Notes under the pieces: generated by a model
Told to the model about the DNA's origin: nothing
Databases searched by the model: none
What the model saw: the letters and a program-made list of their open reading frames with translations, nothing else
Source of the DNA: RUG100 sp050953405
GTDB taxonomy: Bacteria > Bacillota > Clostridia > Peptostreptococcales > Anaerovoracaceae
Direction: 5' to 3'
Length of the DNA: 64,000 bases
Assembly: GCA_050953405.1 (NCBI GenBank)
Contig: JBMNMP010000002.1
Span: 1-64,000, forward strand
Shown here: positions 37,536 through 45,786 of the stretch, piece by piece
How positions within the stretch are numbered: position 1 is the stretch's first letter
Layout of the letters: each line of letters opens with the position of its first letter
Made by a program: the position numbers and the translations under genes

Positions 37536-37620
37536 AAAAATCTTCCTTTCTTATCCGCTTCACCGTTGAAGATGAAGACTTGCTCTTTCTTAACACTTCA
37601 TAACTTTATATAAGTTCGAT

Positions 37621-37650
37621 AGCCATGCACCATTTCATAAATACACGGCT
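37621..37650 (-). promoter_or_regulatory. Conserved leader hairpin of the second beta-helix gene
   Basis: On the minus strand AGCCGTG pairs with CATGGCT around a 16-base loop. It is the counterpart of the hairpin at 34084-34113. Confidence 0.5.
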
Positions 37651-37668
37651 TGATTTTTATACGATAAA

Positions 37669-37697
37669 AGTATAGCAAAATAAACTATAAGCGTCAA
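37669..37697 (-). promoter_or_regulatory. Promoter of the second beta-helix/Cna-B gene
   Basis: On the minus strand TTGACG, a 17-base spacer and TATACT, matching the paralog's promoter in form. From here to the next gene (37698-37871) the only other signal is TATAAT at 37822-37827 on the plus strand. Confidence 0.8.
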
Positions 37698-37871
37698 CAA
37701 GGGCACCTTACATGAAAACACATTCTAATAAAGCAAAGGTAACTGACTGAAAATTTGATCAAGTCGTTGTATGTCGCCTGTATGTGCGCAGATTTCACGG
37801 GTGTATCACCTCTGAGGATGGTATAATAATGAATGTAAATATGTTTGTATAATGGTATGAAAGGCGGCAAA

Positions 37872-38228
37872 ATGAAAGTAAATGCAAAGTACACAACGCT
37901 CAACGTCAAAAATCTTGAAGAGTCGGTTTCCTTCTATCGGGACACCCTGGGATTCAAAGAGGGGTATCATGTGGATCTCGACAACGGCTGCCGCATCACG
38001 ATCATGGACAGTGAGATCGGTTCGGTAGAACTGATCGAGGGCACGGACAATCCCATCGGGATGTATTCAATAGGTACCGATGTCGATGATCTGGATGAGG
38101 TGCTCGATCATCTGGCAAAGCGCGGTATACAACCATTCACCCCGGTAGTGGAAACGACGGTGGGGCACATGACGTTCATCAAGGATCCCAACGGAGTTAA
38201 TATCTGCCTCATAGAACATTTCAAATGA
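37872..38228 (+). CDS. VOC superfamily (glyoxalase-like) protein
   Basis: A single-domain protein of about 118 residues with the paired beta-alpha-beta-beta-beta pattern of the VOC fold: YTTLNVKNLEESVSFYRDTLGF, then GCRITIMDSEIGSVELIEG and GHMTFIKDPNGVNICLIEH. The last Glu and an N-terminal site usually bind a divalent metal. Specific chemistry is unknown. ATG 37872 follows AAAGGCGG; two earlier in-frame starts lack good sites. A 13-base sequence (GAACATTTCAAAT) is duplicated in tandem across the stop codon (38214-38241). Confidence 0.85.
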   Translation: MKVNAKYTTLNVKNLEESVSFYRDTLGFKEGYHVDLDNGCRITIMDSEIGSVELIEGTDNPIGMYSIGTDVDDLDEVLDHLAKRGIQPFTPVVETTVGHMTFIKDPNGVNICLIEHFK

Positions 38229-38248
38229 GAACATTTCAAATCAAAAGA

Positions 38249-38271
38249 GCAGCCGGCTTTGCGCCGGCTGC
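38249..38271 (-). terminator. Terminator between convergent genes
   Basis: GCAGCCGGC pairs perfectly with GCCGGCTGC. On the minus strand it is followed by TCTTTTGATTT, so it mainly ends the dehydrogenase transcript. Confidence 0.75.
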
Positions 38272-38304
38272 CTTGAATATGCTGTTTATGCAGCATTTTT
38301 TTGC

Positions 38305-39336
38305 TTAGAGATAGAATTCCAGCGGATATGTTCTATAAGCGTTTTCTTCCATCTGGTCAACAGTAACGTAACCAGCCGGAGCCTTGATCAAAGCCGGGAT
38401 ACGGTTGACTACTGTAGCGCATGTATGCTCTACGGTTGCCGGCTTTACAACGTGGAACTCTACATCAGGTTCTCCTGTGATGTACCAGTCGCACATGTCT
38501 CCTTCGTCAGGTCCGTAAACCTTACCGATGGTCTCTTCTTCAACTGTGATGCCCTGCATTGTCTCAGCAGTAACTACTGCGGACATACCGATGCAGTTTC
38601 CAGCCTTGATGGTCTTGCCGAGAGTGCTGCTCTCGATATCGGTATCGATAGTGTAGGGAACGTGCTTCTGAGTGATGTTCTTGATAGTGAGACCCATCTT
38701 GTTGCAGATAGCTTCGACCGAGTTCCATGCATATGAAGGTTCAAATGCCGACGGATGAGCGATCGTCTTTTCGAATTCCTCAGGTGTCAGATCACAGCCG
38801 TGAGCCTTTGCCAGTGCCAGGCCGTACTCTTCAACATTGTAGCTGTAAGCGCCCTTGATCTTTTCGATCTTGTTGCAGCCGCTGGCAGCCATTGCAGGCA
38901 TATTGATCCAGAACAGATCCTGCATGCCGCATCCGGCAACTGTGCAGTTGTTAGCCTTTGCCAGAGCATCGATGCGATTGACCATAGCAGCGGAAGTAGT
39001 CCATGGATAAATGGCTTCTTCACAAGTCGTGATGACATTGATGCCGCGCTTTACACACTGTTCGATCTGATCGTAAATGTCAGGGATGAAGCTGAAAAGT
39101 GTAATAATGGCAACATCAGCGTCGCATTCGTCGAGAACTTTCTCTGCGTCATCTGAGCTGGCTATGGCTACGCCGGTCTTCACGCCGAGATCAGCCCAAT
39201 CACCGACATCCATGCCCAGCTGTTCAGGCTTGTGTCCTATTGCGCCGACGATTTCAGCACCGTGTTCATAAAGATAGCGGAGCGTATACTTGCTCATCTT
39301 GCCACAACCGTACTGAACGACTTTAATTTTATTCAT
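38305..39336 (-). CDS. 2,4-diaminopentanoate dehydrogenase-like NAD(P)-dependent oxidoreductase
   Basis: The 343-residue protein has an N-terminal Rossmann fold (VVQYGCGKMSKYTLRYLYEHG) and the overall pattern of the DapB-like amine dehydrogenase family that includes 2,4-diaminopentanoate dehydrogenase of clostridial ornithine fermentation: NVITTCEEAIYPW, VAGCGMQDLFWINMPA and TVEHTCATVVNRIPAL. That enzyme oxidatively deaminates 2,4-diaminopentanoate to 2-amino-4-oxopentanoate. The other ornithine-pathway genes are not here, so the substrate is not certain. It has its own promoter and an AGGAGG ribosome site. Confidence 0.8.
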   Translation of the reverse strand: MNKIKVVQYGCGKMSKYTLRYLYEHGAEIVGAIGHKPEQLGMDVGDWADLGVKTGVAIASSDDAEKVLDECDADVAIITLFSFIPDIYDQIEQCVKRGINVITTCEEAIYPWTTSAAMVNRIDALAKANNCTVAGCGMQDLFWINMPAMAASGCNKIEKIKGAYSYNVEEYGLALAKAHGCDLTPEEFEKTIAHPSAFEPSYAWNSVEAICNKMGLTIKNITQKHVPYTIDTDIESSTLGKTIKAGNCIGMSAVVTAETMQGITVEEETIGKVYGPDEGDMCDWYITGEPDVEFHVVKPATVEHTCATVVNRIPALIKAPAGYVTVDQMEENAYRTYPLEFYL

Positions 39337-39373
39337 AATTTTACCTCCTAAAAAAAATACTGGTATATAATTA

Positions 39374-39402
39374 ACTATATGCCTTTATTCAGTACCCGTC
39401 AA
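39374..39402 (-). promoter_or_regulatory. Promoter of the dehydrogenase gene
   Basis: On the minus strand TTGACG, a 17-base spacer and TATAGT, about 38 bases before the start codon. Confidence 0.75.
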
Positions 39403-39468
39403 GGAGCATAAAAGGTTTGCAGTGCCTGCGTTGGATATTCATAAAATTCGGATATTTTAACCGCCCGA

Positions 39469-39497
39469 TAGACATCGGGTGCCCGGTGCCATATAAT
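39469..39497 (+). promoter_or_regulatory. Promoter of the HD-domain gene
   Basis: TAGACA (39469-39474), a 17-base spacer and TATAAT (39492-39497). Confidence 0.75.
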
Positions 39498-39554
39498 ATG
39501 GGAGGAAAAGGCAGCAGGCTTTTTTCAGATCTTGATGATAGAGAAAGGACGACA

Positions 39555-40142
39555 ATGAGCAGCAGACTGGACAAACAGAGGGATTTTATCCTGGAGATAG
39601 ATAAAGAAAAAAACATCCTCAGGCAGACACATCTGTCGGGGCATGGACGCAGGGAAAACGATGCCGAACATGCGTGGCATATGGCCGTGATGGCTTATCT
39701 GCTGCGCGAGTATTCAAACCAGCCGATCGACATCGCGCGGACAATGATGATGTGCCTCATACACGATCTGGTTGAGATAGATGCCGGGGATACTTATGCT
39801 TATGACGAGGCGGCCAGGGCCAGTCAGGCCGAACGCGAGCAGGCGGCAAAAGAGCGGATCTTTTCGATTCTCCCCGACGATCAGAGGGATGATCTGCAGG
39901 GGCTCTTTGAAGAGTTTGAGAGGGGCGATACGGCGGAGTCAAAGTTTGCACACGCCATGGACAACTTCCAGCCCTTGCTGCTGAACGACAGCAACGGGGG
40001 AGGAGATTGGATCGAGCACGGTGTGAGCGCGGAGCAGGTCTACGGCAGGCAGCGGGGCACGAAGCCCGGTTCGCAGCGACTCTACGAAGTCAGCGATCAG
40101 ATACTGAAAAAGAACATCGCCGCCGGCAACCTGAAAAAGTAA
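39555..40142 (+). CDS. HD-domain hydrolase (YfbR/HDDC2-like)
   Basis: The protein has about 195 residues. It shows the HD metal site as H in RQTHLSGHGRRENDAEHAWH, then the HD pair in CLIHDLVEIDAGDTYAYDE, typical of 5'-deoxynucleotidase-like HD proteins. These dephosphorylate deoxynucleoside monophosphates or related nucleotides. ATG 39555 follows AAAGGA and matches the family N-terminus. The longer frame back to 39417 would start before the promoter and is rejected. Confidence 0.85.
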   Translation: MSSRLDKQRDFILEIDKEKNILRQTHLSGHGRRENDAEHAWHMAVMAYLLREYSNQPIDIARTMMMCLIHDLVEIDAGDTYAYDEAARASQAEREQAAKERIFSILPDDQRDDLQGLFEEFERGDTAESKFAHAMDNFQPLLLNDSNGGGDWIEHGVSAEQVYGRQRGTKPGSQRLYEVSDQILKKNIAAGNLKK

Positions 40143-40157
40143 ACTCATGAGCGCTCT

Positions 40158-40466
40158 TCAGCAGAGGAACATCTCGGTCACCAGGACTACGCCGCAGCAG
40201 ACTACGGCTACCATGAAGAGCTTCATGCCCAGCCATGCACAGACGATCCCGGCAACCAGCGCTATGGCGCCGGCGAGCGGGCTCTGGGTGGCCTCGATTA
40301 TCGCGGGAAATGTCATCACTGCCAGGGTCACATAGGGCACATAATAAAGGAACGACTGTATGAAGCGGTTCTCGATGGGCCGCTTTATCAGCATCAGCGG
40401 CAGGACGCGGATCAGCCAGGTCGTCAGCGCGATGACGAAAATATATAGATATACATTATGGGGCAT
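40158..40466 (-). CDS. azlD: AzlD family branched-chain amino acid transport protein
   Basis: A 102-residue protein with four hydrophobic helices and the AzlD pattern TWLIRVLPLMLIKRPIENRFIQ, then FLYYVPYVTLAVMTFPAI. It is the small partner of AzlC in a two-part exporter of branched-chain amino acids or their analogs. ATG 40466 overlaps the azlC end by 11 bases and follows a G-rich site. The longer frame to 40574 lies inside azlC and is unlikely. Confidence 0.88.
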   Translation of the reverse strand: MPHNVYLYIFVIALTTWLIRVLPLMLIKRPIENRFIQSFLYYVPYVTLAVMTFPAIIEATQSPLAGAIALVAGIVCAWLGMKLFMVAVVCCGVVLVTEMFLC

Positions 40467-41244
40467 CGTGGGCCCCCTTTTCTTTGTCGCCATCAGCGAC
40501 GGGCACCGTGAACAGGGCCGCCATGCGTTCTTTGCTGACAGGACAGAAGAAAGCTGCCGCGGCAGAGATGGCAAGTGTGAGGATGATAGTTCTGTTGCCG
40601 GCAGAAAGCCCGCTGACGACCGGCAGCTCCGTCAGCGCATAGCTGGCCGCAAAGCTGATGGCTATGAACAGGGCGACTTTCCTGTCGCGTCTGGCCGGCG
40701 GTATGATCACAGCCAGGAACATCCCGAACAGGGCTACCGACAGCGCGCTGACTGCCCGTGACGGCAGCACGTTTCCCATCACTATACCCATGGCGGTTCC
40801 CGATGCCCACAGGGGCATGGCGATCAAAAAGGCTCCGATGGGGTACAGGGGGTGCACTTTGCCGCGGTGTGCAATGGTGATGCCGAATATCTCATCGGTG
40901 ATCGCTGTTCCTATCAGCAGCCGGTGCCATATCGGTGCGTCACCGGGGATGCGCTGGTTCAGCGACAGTCCCATCAGCAGATAACGTGCGTTAGTTATCA
41001 GGGTCACAGCGACGATCTGGATCAGTGTGGCATTGGCTGTGAACAGAGTGATGCCCACGTACTGCCCCGCCGAAGCATATGTGGTCGCCGAGAATATGAA
41101 GCCGGCCAGCGGAGCAAATCCCGCGTTTCTGGCGGTTATTCCCAGAGCAAAAGAAACAGCAAAATAGCCCACGCCTATGGGCCAGCCGTCTCTCATACCT
41201 TCTGTCAGTATACTGCGATTGCTTTCCATTATATTCCTCTCCAT
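40456..41244 (-). CDS. azlC: AzlC family branched-chain amino acid exporter
   Basis: The 262-residue membrane protein has AzlC hallmarks: GVGYFAVSFALGITARNAGF, SATTYASAGQYVGITLF, LITNARYLLMGLSLNQR and TDEIFGITI. Together with AzlD it exports branched-chain amino acids (for example 4-azaleucine in Bacillus). A second ATG at 41229 (MESNRS) is possible. The genes overlap and form a two-gene unit. A small hairpin (CGGCT/AGCCG) lies in the leader near 41255. Regulation is not evident. Confidence 0.88.
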   Translation of the reverse strand: MERNIMESNRSILTEGMRDGWPIGVGYFAVSFALGITARNAGFAPLAGFIFSATTYASAGQYVGITLFTANATLIQIVAVTLITNARYLLMGLSLNQRIPGDAPIWHRLLIGTAITDEIFGITIAHRGKVHPLYPIGAFLIAMPLWASGTAMGIVMGNVLPSRAVSALSVALFGMFLAVIIPPARRDRKVALFIAISFAASYALTELPVVSGLSAGNRTIILTLAISAAAAFFCPVSKERMAALFTVPVADGDKEKGAHDAP

Positions 41245-41395
41245 TCATTGGTACGGCTCTCACAAGCCGCATATACTAGTAAATCAAATCCAAAGAAAAA
41301 ATGCAACCGCAGATTTCAAGATGAGCCAATTAATGACCAGCAACGGTTACCGGTAAAGAGACGGCGCTGCCGGGCATGGCCCGGAAAGAGGGGCC

Positions 41396-42064
41396 TCAGC
41401 CGGCGAGAGCGTTCAGCTTGCTCATGTCCCGGATGGTGATCTGTCCGCGGGAGAGGCTGACGATCCCTTCGTTCTCAAAGTATTTCAACATGCGGGAGAC
41501 CACTTCGCGGGCACTTCCTATATAGCTGGCGATCTGTTCGTGTGTGGCTCTGATATCCACAGTGTCCTTTTTTTGTGCTTCTTCCTGCAGAAAGATGGCC
41601 AGCCTGCGGTCCACGCCCATGAAAAGAATCTGCTGCATGGTCCACATGACCTGCGAAAAGCGGCTCGTGGAGAGATGATTCGCATAGTTGCTGACTTCAA
41701 CTTCCCTTTCGGCAAGATCTCTGAAGCGCGCGGCATCCACCAGAATGGCCCTGGTATCACATTCGGCATCGATATTCACGTCAAAAGTGATCGAATTGAG
41801 CACGCAGGAAGCTGAGAGTATGCAGACATCGCCTTTCTCGAGGCGGTACAGGGTCACATCGCGGCCGTCATCGGAGAGAAGATAGACTCGCATGCAGCCG
41901 GAGACCACGATCATCATGCCGAGGCAGTCGTCGCTGCCGTAGTGCAGGGTCTGCCCCTTTTCATATTCGGCAGATGTGGCGCTCGAAATCAGCATGTCCT
42001 TATCTTTATCCGCCAGATCGTCCCAGAAGGGGAACGCTTTTTTGAGTATTGCAGCCGTTTTCAT
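41396..42064 (-). CDS. Crp/Fnr family transcriptional regulator
   Basis: About 222 residues. An N-terminal cyclic-nucleotide-like beta-roll (EKGQTLHYGSDDCLGMMIVVSGCMRVYL, residues about 35-65) is followed by a long dimer helix and a C-terminal winged helix with THEQIASYIGSAREVVSRMLKYF as the recognition region. No four-Cys Fe-S cluster typical of FNR is seen at the N-terminus, so the signal may differ. ATG 42064 follows GGAGG. The longer frame to 42112 is rejected. It is divergent from the unknown gene at 42223, a likely target. Confidence 0.88.
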   Translation of the reverse strand: MKTAAILKKAFPFWDDLADKDKDMLISSATSAEYEKGQTLHYGSDDCLGMMIVVSGCMRVYLLSDDGRDVTLYRLEKGDVCILSASCVLNSITFDVNIDAECDTRAILVDAARFRDLAEREVEVSNYANHLSTSRFSQVMWTMQQILFMGVDRRLAIFLQEEAQKKDTVDIRATHEQIASYIGSAREVVSRMLKYFENEGIVSLSRGQITIRDMSKLNALAG

Positions 42065-42222
42065 GGGGCCTCCGTTGTCTTCAGAAATATATCTAACCAG
42101 ATTATCACACAAATGGCAGGTAATTTCAACCGTCTGCGGGCTGCGGTCACCTGAACACCGGATGCAATATGATTTTTAGCGGCTCTATGGTATAGTAGTG
42201 TAAGAAAGAGGAGGAAAAATAA

Positions 42223-42810
42223 ATGAAAGTGGAACAATTCGTGATGGCCTATGGTGCCGATCAGGATCGTCTGCGCGCCATGATGCCGGAAGGCTTTGAC
42301 TCTCTGCGCCCCGTACTGCGGATCAATGCGGAGATCCGGGGGGATGCGGAAGCTTATCTGGAGTTCAATGTGCCTGTAAGCTGTGGTCAAAAGCGTGGCT
42401 GGCTGAACATCGCCAACTGGAACAGCGTGAAAGACGGACTGACCTTTAGCAGAAAAGGCAAAGCGGTGACTTTCAGGCTGCCGTTCCTGAAGATAACGTA
42501 CACGGCGACGGGGGCCACAGGCGGCTGTCCCGCAGAAAAAGATAACGATGGCTGTTATTTCCTGAACGATGAAAAGCCGTTTCGGAAAACTGAAAAGATA
42601 GATGAAAACAAGGAGTTCTGTGACTGTGAGTTCGCCTGGAGTTATGCTGAAGGTGATGCCGCCGGGGTCAGCCAGGGAAAAACCATACCCGCGTTCAATA
42701 GAGAACAGAAAAAAGATTATGGTAAAGTTGAGCTTACACCTCAAAATGCGGCTGCCATACCTTGCGAGCAGGTCCTCGGCTCTTATGTGGTCAGTTTTGA
42801 ACGGGCATGA
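42223..42810 (+). CDS. Conserved-looking hypothetical protein
   Basis: I do not recognise this 195-residue cytosolic protein with confidence. It has an N-terminal MKVEQFVMAYGADQDRLRAM, then INAEIRGDAEAYLEFNVPV and several Trp- and Cys-containing strands (GWLNIANWNSVKD, ENKEFCDCEFAWSYAEG). The pattern faintly recalls small-molecule-binding beta-barrels such as acetoacetate-decarboxylase-like proteins, but this is weak. It has a strong ribosome site (GAGGAGG) and lies divergent from a Crp/Fnr regulator that may control it. TATAGT stands at 42191. Confidence 0.6.
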   Translation: MKVEQFVMAYGADQDRLRAMMPEGFDSLRPVLRINAEIRGDAEAYLEFNVPVSCGQKRGWLNIANWNSVKDGLTFSRKGKAVTFRLPFLKITYTATGATGGCPAEKDNDGCYFLNDEKPFRKTEKIDENKEFCDCEFAWSYAEGDAAGVSQGKTIPAFNREQKKDYGKVELTPQNAAAIPCEQVLGSYVVSFERA

Positions 42811-42922
42811 GCATTCCTGAAAGGAATAGCCAGGTATCAAATATAGATATTTGCGCATACGAGCTGCCGGATATATAGTTTAAGTAAGAGAAACTATACT
42901 CTTGTGTCAGGAGGTATGTATT

Positions 42923-43903
42923 ATGATGAAGACTGAAGAACTGAAACTGGAAGAAAAGTGGGACAAGACTTTTGCGAAGAGTGATAAGGTGGATCATGAG
43001 AAGATCACTTTCGTCAATAGATTCGGAATCACCCTGGCTGCCGACATGTACAAGCCAAAGGAGTGTGGCGGCAGGATGCCGGCGATCGCTGTCTGCGGGC
43101 CGTTTGGTGCTGTGAAGGAGCAGTGCTCGGGACTGTATGCACAGACCATGGCGGAGCACGGCTTCATAACTATCGCCTTCGATCCTTCATTCACGGGTGA
43201 AAGCGGGGGTACGCCGAGAAATGTAGCTTCCCCGGATATCAATACCGAGGATTTCAGTGCGGCGGTCGATTATCTTTCGGTATGCAAAGATGTGGACCCG
43301 CAGCGCATTGGCATCATCGGCATCTGCGGCTGGGGCGGTCTGGCTCTGAACGCAGCGGCTGCGGATACCCGCATCAAGGCAACTGTCGCTTCTACGATGT
43401 ATGATATGAGCAGGGTCACCGCAAACGGGTACTTTGATGATGCAGACAATGAAGCCGCAAGGTACGGGATGAGGAAGATGCTCAGCGAGCAGAGGACTGC
43501 TGATTACGAGGCCGGAGAATATAAGAGGGCCGGTGGAGTCGTCGATCCGCTGCCGCAGGATGCGCCATTCTTTGTCAAAGATTACTACGACTATTACAAG
43601 ACGGACCGCGGATATCATCCTCGTTCCCTGAATTCCAACGACGGATGGAATCTGACATCGAGCATTTCATTTCTGAATACCGGATTGCTGAAGTATATAG
43701 AGGAAATCAGGAACGCAGTACTGGTGATCCACGGCGATAAGGCGCATTCATATTATATGGGCAAAGACGCTGCTGCCCGGCTGCAGGGCGACAATAAGGA
43801 ATTCATGTCTATACCGGGCGCGGTACACACCGACCTGTACGATCAGACAGACGTGATCCCCTTCGACAAAATGGAGAGCTTTTTCAAAGAGTATCTGAAA
43901 TAA
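42923..43903 (+). CDS. Alpha/beta hydrolase with Cys nucleophile
   Basis: A protein of about 326 residues. The nucleophile elbow reads IGIIGICGWGGLAL, with Cys where Ser is usual, as in dienelactone hydrolase and some YcjY-like proteins. The acidic residue is in LVIHGDKAHS and the His in IPGAVHTDLYD, so a full triad seems present. The N-terminal region has KITFVNRFGITLAADMYKP. It may hydrolyse small esters or lactones. ATG 42923 lies 8 bases after AGGAGG. A TTG at 42902 is not needed. Confidence 0.85.
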   Translation: MMKTEELKLEEKWDKTFAKSDKVDHEKITFVNRFGITLAADMYKPKECGGRMPAIAVCGPFGAVKEQCSGLYAQTMAEHGFITIAFDPSFTGESGGTPRNVASPDINTEDFSAAVDYLSVCKDVDPQRIGIIGICGWGGLALNAAAADTRIKATVASTMYDMSRVTANGYFDDADNEAARYGMRKMLSEQRTADYEAGEYKRAGGVVDPLPQDAPFFVKDYYDYYKTDRGYHPRSLNSNDGWNLTSSISFLNTGLLKYIEEIRNAVLVIHGDKAHSYYMGKDAAARLQGDNKEFMSIPGAVHTDLYDQTDVIPFDKMESFFKEYLK

Positions 43904-43918
43904 AGCCGTTTCAGCGGA

Positions 43919-43950
43919 CCACCACCGGCTGCGGCCGGTGGTGGCTTTTT
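43919..43950 (+). terminator. Terminator after the alpha/beta hydrolase
   Basis: CCACCACCGG pairs with CCGGTGGTGG around CTGCGG, then CTTTTT follows. Confidence 0.88.
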
Positions 43951-44061
43951 GATTGGTGACCATTTCTGCGGCAGCAGCATCTAAACGTGGCAGAAACCGC
44001 TGCATATATGTTATAATGTTGCTTGACGTTTTAGAAAGCGAAGGAAACCCGGGAAAATACG

Positions 44062-44580
44062 ATGAAAGAACTGATAGATATATATGACGAAAACAGAAAC
44101 AGGACGGGGCTGCAGCTGCCGAGGAAGGGCAGCTTCCTGAAAAAGGGGCAGTTCATGCTCTATGCACTGGCTCTGCTGGAAAACAAAGATGGTTTATTTC
44201 TGATAACACAGAGATCCAGGGACAAAAAGTGGGCCGCAGGGGCCTGGGAAGTTCCCGGAGGGGGCGCCCAGGCAGGAGAGGATTCGCTGCAGGCAGTGTG
44301 CCGCGAAGTGCTGGAGGAGACGGGCCTCGACCTTTCGGAAACCGGAGAAAAAAAACCTGTCTATTCCTACATCAATGAAGATCTGAAGCGCGGCGACAAT
44401 TACTTTGTCGACATTTTTCACTTCCATGTGGATTTTGAACCGCAGGAGGTGACCATTGACAGTTCGGAAGCCATAGATTTCAAACTGGCTTCGCTGGAAG
44501 ATATTACGGCGCTGGAGAAGAGTGAAGGCTTTCTGCACTACAAGAGGATCCTGGAAGCGCTGGAAGCCGAAAAAGCATAA
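44062..44580 (+). CDS. NUDIX hydrolase
   Basis: The 172-residue protein carries an intact Nudix box. GGGAQAGEDSLQAVCREVLE leads into ETGL, giving GX5EX7REUXEEXGU with all metal-binding Glu residues. The N-terminal DIYDENRNRTG segment resembles isopentenyl-diphosphate isomerase-like and YfcD-like Nudix proteins. It cleaves a nucleoside diphosphate linked to another group or a related pyrophosphate. The substrate is not clear. The start follows GAAGGAAA. Confidence 0.88.
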   Translation: MKELIDIYDENRNRTGLQLPRKGSFLKKGQFMLYALALLENKDGLFLITQRSRDKKWAAGAWEVPGGGAQAGEDSLQAVCREVLEETGLDLSETGEKKPVYSYINEDLKRGDNYFVDIFHFHVDFEPQEVTIDSSEAIDFKLASLEDITALEKSEGFLHYKRILEALEAEKA

Positions 44581-44614
44581 CTTTATTCTATAGCAGGCCA
44601 TTATAAATCACTAT

Positions 44615-44643
44615 TAGACATAGTTGCCATCTCGGGTTATTAT
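44615..44643 (+). promoter_or_regulatory. Promoter predicted to give a leaderless mRNA
   Basis: TAGACA, a 17-base spacer and TATTAT end 6 bases before the ATG at 44650. Transcription should start at or next to the A of the start codon. There is no ribosome site. Confidence 0.6.
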
Positions 44644-44649
44644 GTAAGC

Positions 44650-45741
44650 ATGGAATACAGAATAAATAAAAAGACAAATGACAAAATCAGTGTGCTCGGA
44701 CTGGGAACGGGCTCACTGTTCAAAGCCGGTGCCCGCGAGGGTGCGCAGATGCTGACGCGCGCTTTCGAAAAGGGGATCAACTATTTTGATATGGCGGCTG
44801 CAGATTTCAGGAGCTTCCCGCCTTTCGGAGAAGCTATGGCCGGCGTGCGCGACCAGGTGATCTATCAGGTCCATTTCGGAGCCACATATAAGGAGGGACC
44901 ATATGGCTGGACCACTGAACTTGATGAGATCAAGCGCTCTGTCGCCTCGCAGCTGCAGGCACTGAAGACCGATTATATCGACTACGGTTTCATCCACTGT
45001 CTGGACACCGGGAAGGACTGGCAGGATTATCAGGACAACAAAGTACTGCAATATATCGAAGAACTCAAGGCCGACGGGGTCATCAGACACATCGGAGCTT
45101 CTTCGCATACACCGTCTGTGGCCAACACCATACTGGATACCGGCAAGATCGAGATGCTGATGTTCTCGATAAATCCGGCTTTCGACTACCAGCGCGGGGA
45201 GTATGCTCACGGAGGAGTCGACGAGCGGGCGATGCTCTATCGCCGCTGTGAGAAAGAAGGTATCGGCATATCGGTGATGAAGGCGTTTGCCGGAGGTCAA
45301 CTGCTGGATGCGGGTACTTCGCCGCTGGGCGGAGCGCTCACGGAATATCAGTGTCTGCAGTATGCTCTGGACAAGCCGGGCGTGGTCACTGTTCTGCCGG
45401 GCGCCGCAAGCATGGAAGAGCTGGATCGCCTGCTCGGTTTTCTGGATGCCGGCGAAGATCAGAAGGACTATTCAGTGATCGGCGGTTTTGCACCGCAGGA
45501 TGCGGAGGGGAAATGTGTGTATTGCAATCACTGCGAACCCTGTCCCGCCGGCCTGGACATCGGTCTCATCAATAAATACTATGATCTGGCGAAGGCGGGC
45601 GATGATATGGCTGCCGGCCATTATGACAAGCTGGACAAGAAGGCGGACGATTGCATCAGCTGCGGCCACTGCAATGACAGATGCCCATTTCATGTACAGC
45701 AGCAGGAGCGGATGCAGGAAATCGCAGCTTACTTTGCATAA
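44650..45741 (+). CDS. Aldo/keto reductase with C-terminal ferredoxin-like domain
   Basis: The 363-residue protein has an N-terminal TIM-barrel AKR domain (KTNDKISVLGLGTGSLF, IHCLDTGKDWQDY, RHIGASSHTPS). A C-terminal domain has two four-Cys motifs, CVYCNHCEPCP and CISCGHCNDRCP, that should hold two 4Fe-4S clusters. The position of the catalytic Tyr reads FRSFPPFGEAM, with Phe in place of Tyr. This appears to be a known non-canonical subgroup. The His of FIHCLD is kept. It may link carbonyl or amine chemistry to ferredoxin. No ribosome site precedes the ATG, and the promoter predicts a leaderless mRNA. Confidence 0.88.
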   Translation: MEYRINKKTNDKISVLGLGTGSLFKAGAREGAQMLTRAFEKGINYFDMAAADFRSFPPFGEAMAGVRDQVIYQVHFGATYKEGPYGWTTELDEIKRSVASQLQALKTDYIDYGFIHCLDTGKDWQDYQDNKVLQYIEELKADGVIRHIGASSHTPSVANTILDTGKIEMLMFSINPAFDYQRGEYAHGGVDERAMLYRRCEKEGIGISVMKAFAGGQLLDAGTSPLGGALTEYQCLQYALDKPGVVTVLPGAASMEELDRLLGFLDAGEDQKDYSVIGGFAPQDAEGKCVYCNHCEPCPAGLDIGLINKYYDLAKAGDDMAAGHYDKLDKKADDCISCGHCNDRCPFHVQQQERMQEIAAYFA

Positions 45742-45786
45742 TATTTAATGGAGAAAAAGTAATAAAGATAAATATGGAGGGTAATC

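Noticed and set aside
30461..37613. Many plus-strand ORFs opposite the surface genes
   Set aside because: They are antisense shadows of the repetitive Cna-B and beta-helix coding sequence, with repeated low-complexity products and no ribosome sites.
38214..38241. Tandem 13-base repeat as an attachment site
   Set aside because: It is a short local duplication across a stop codon with no integrase or mobile gene nearby.
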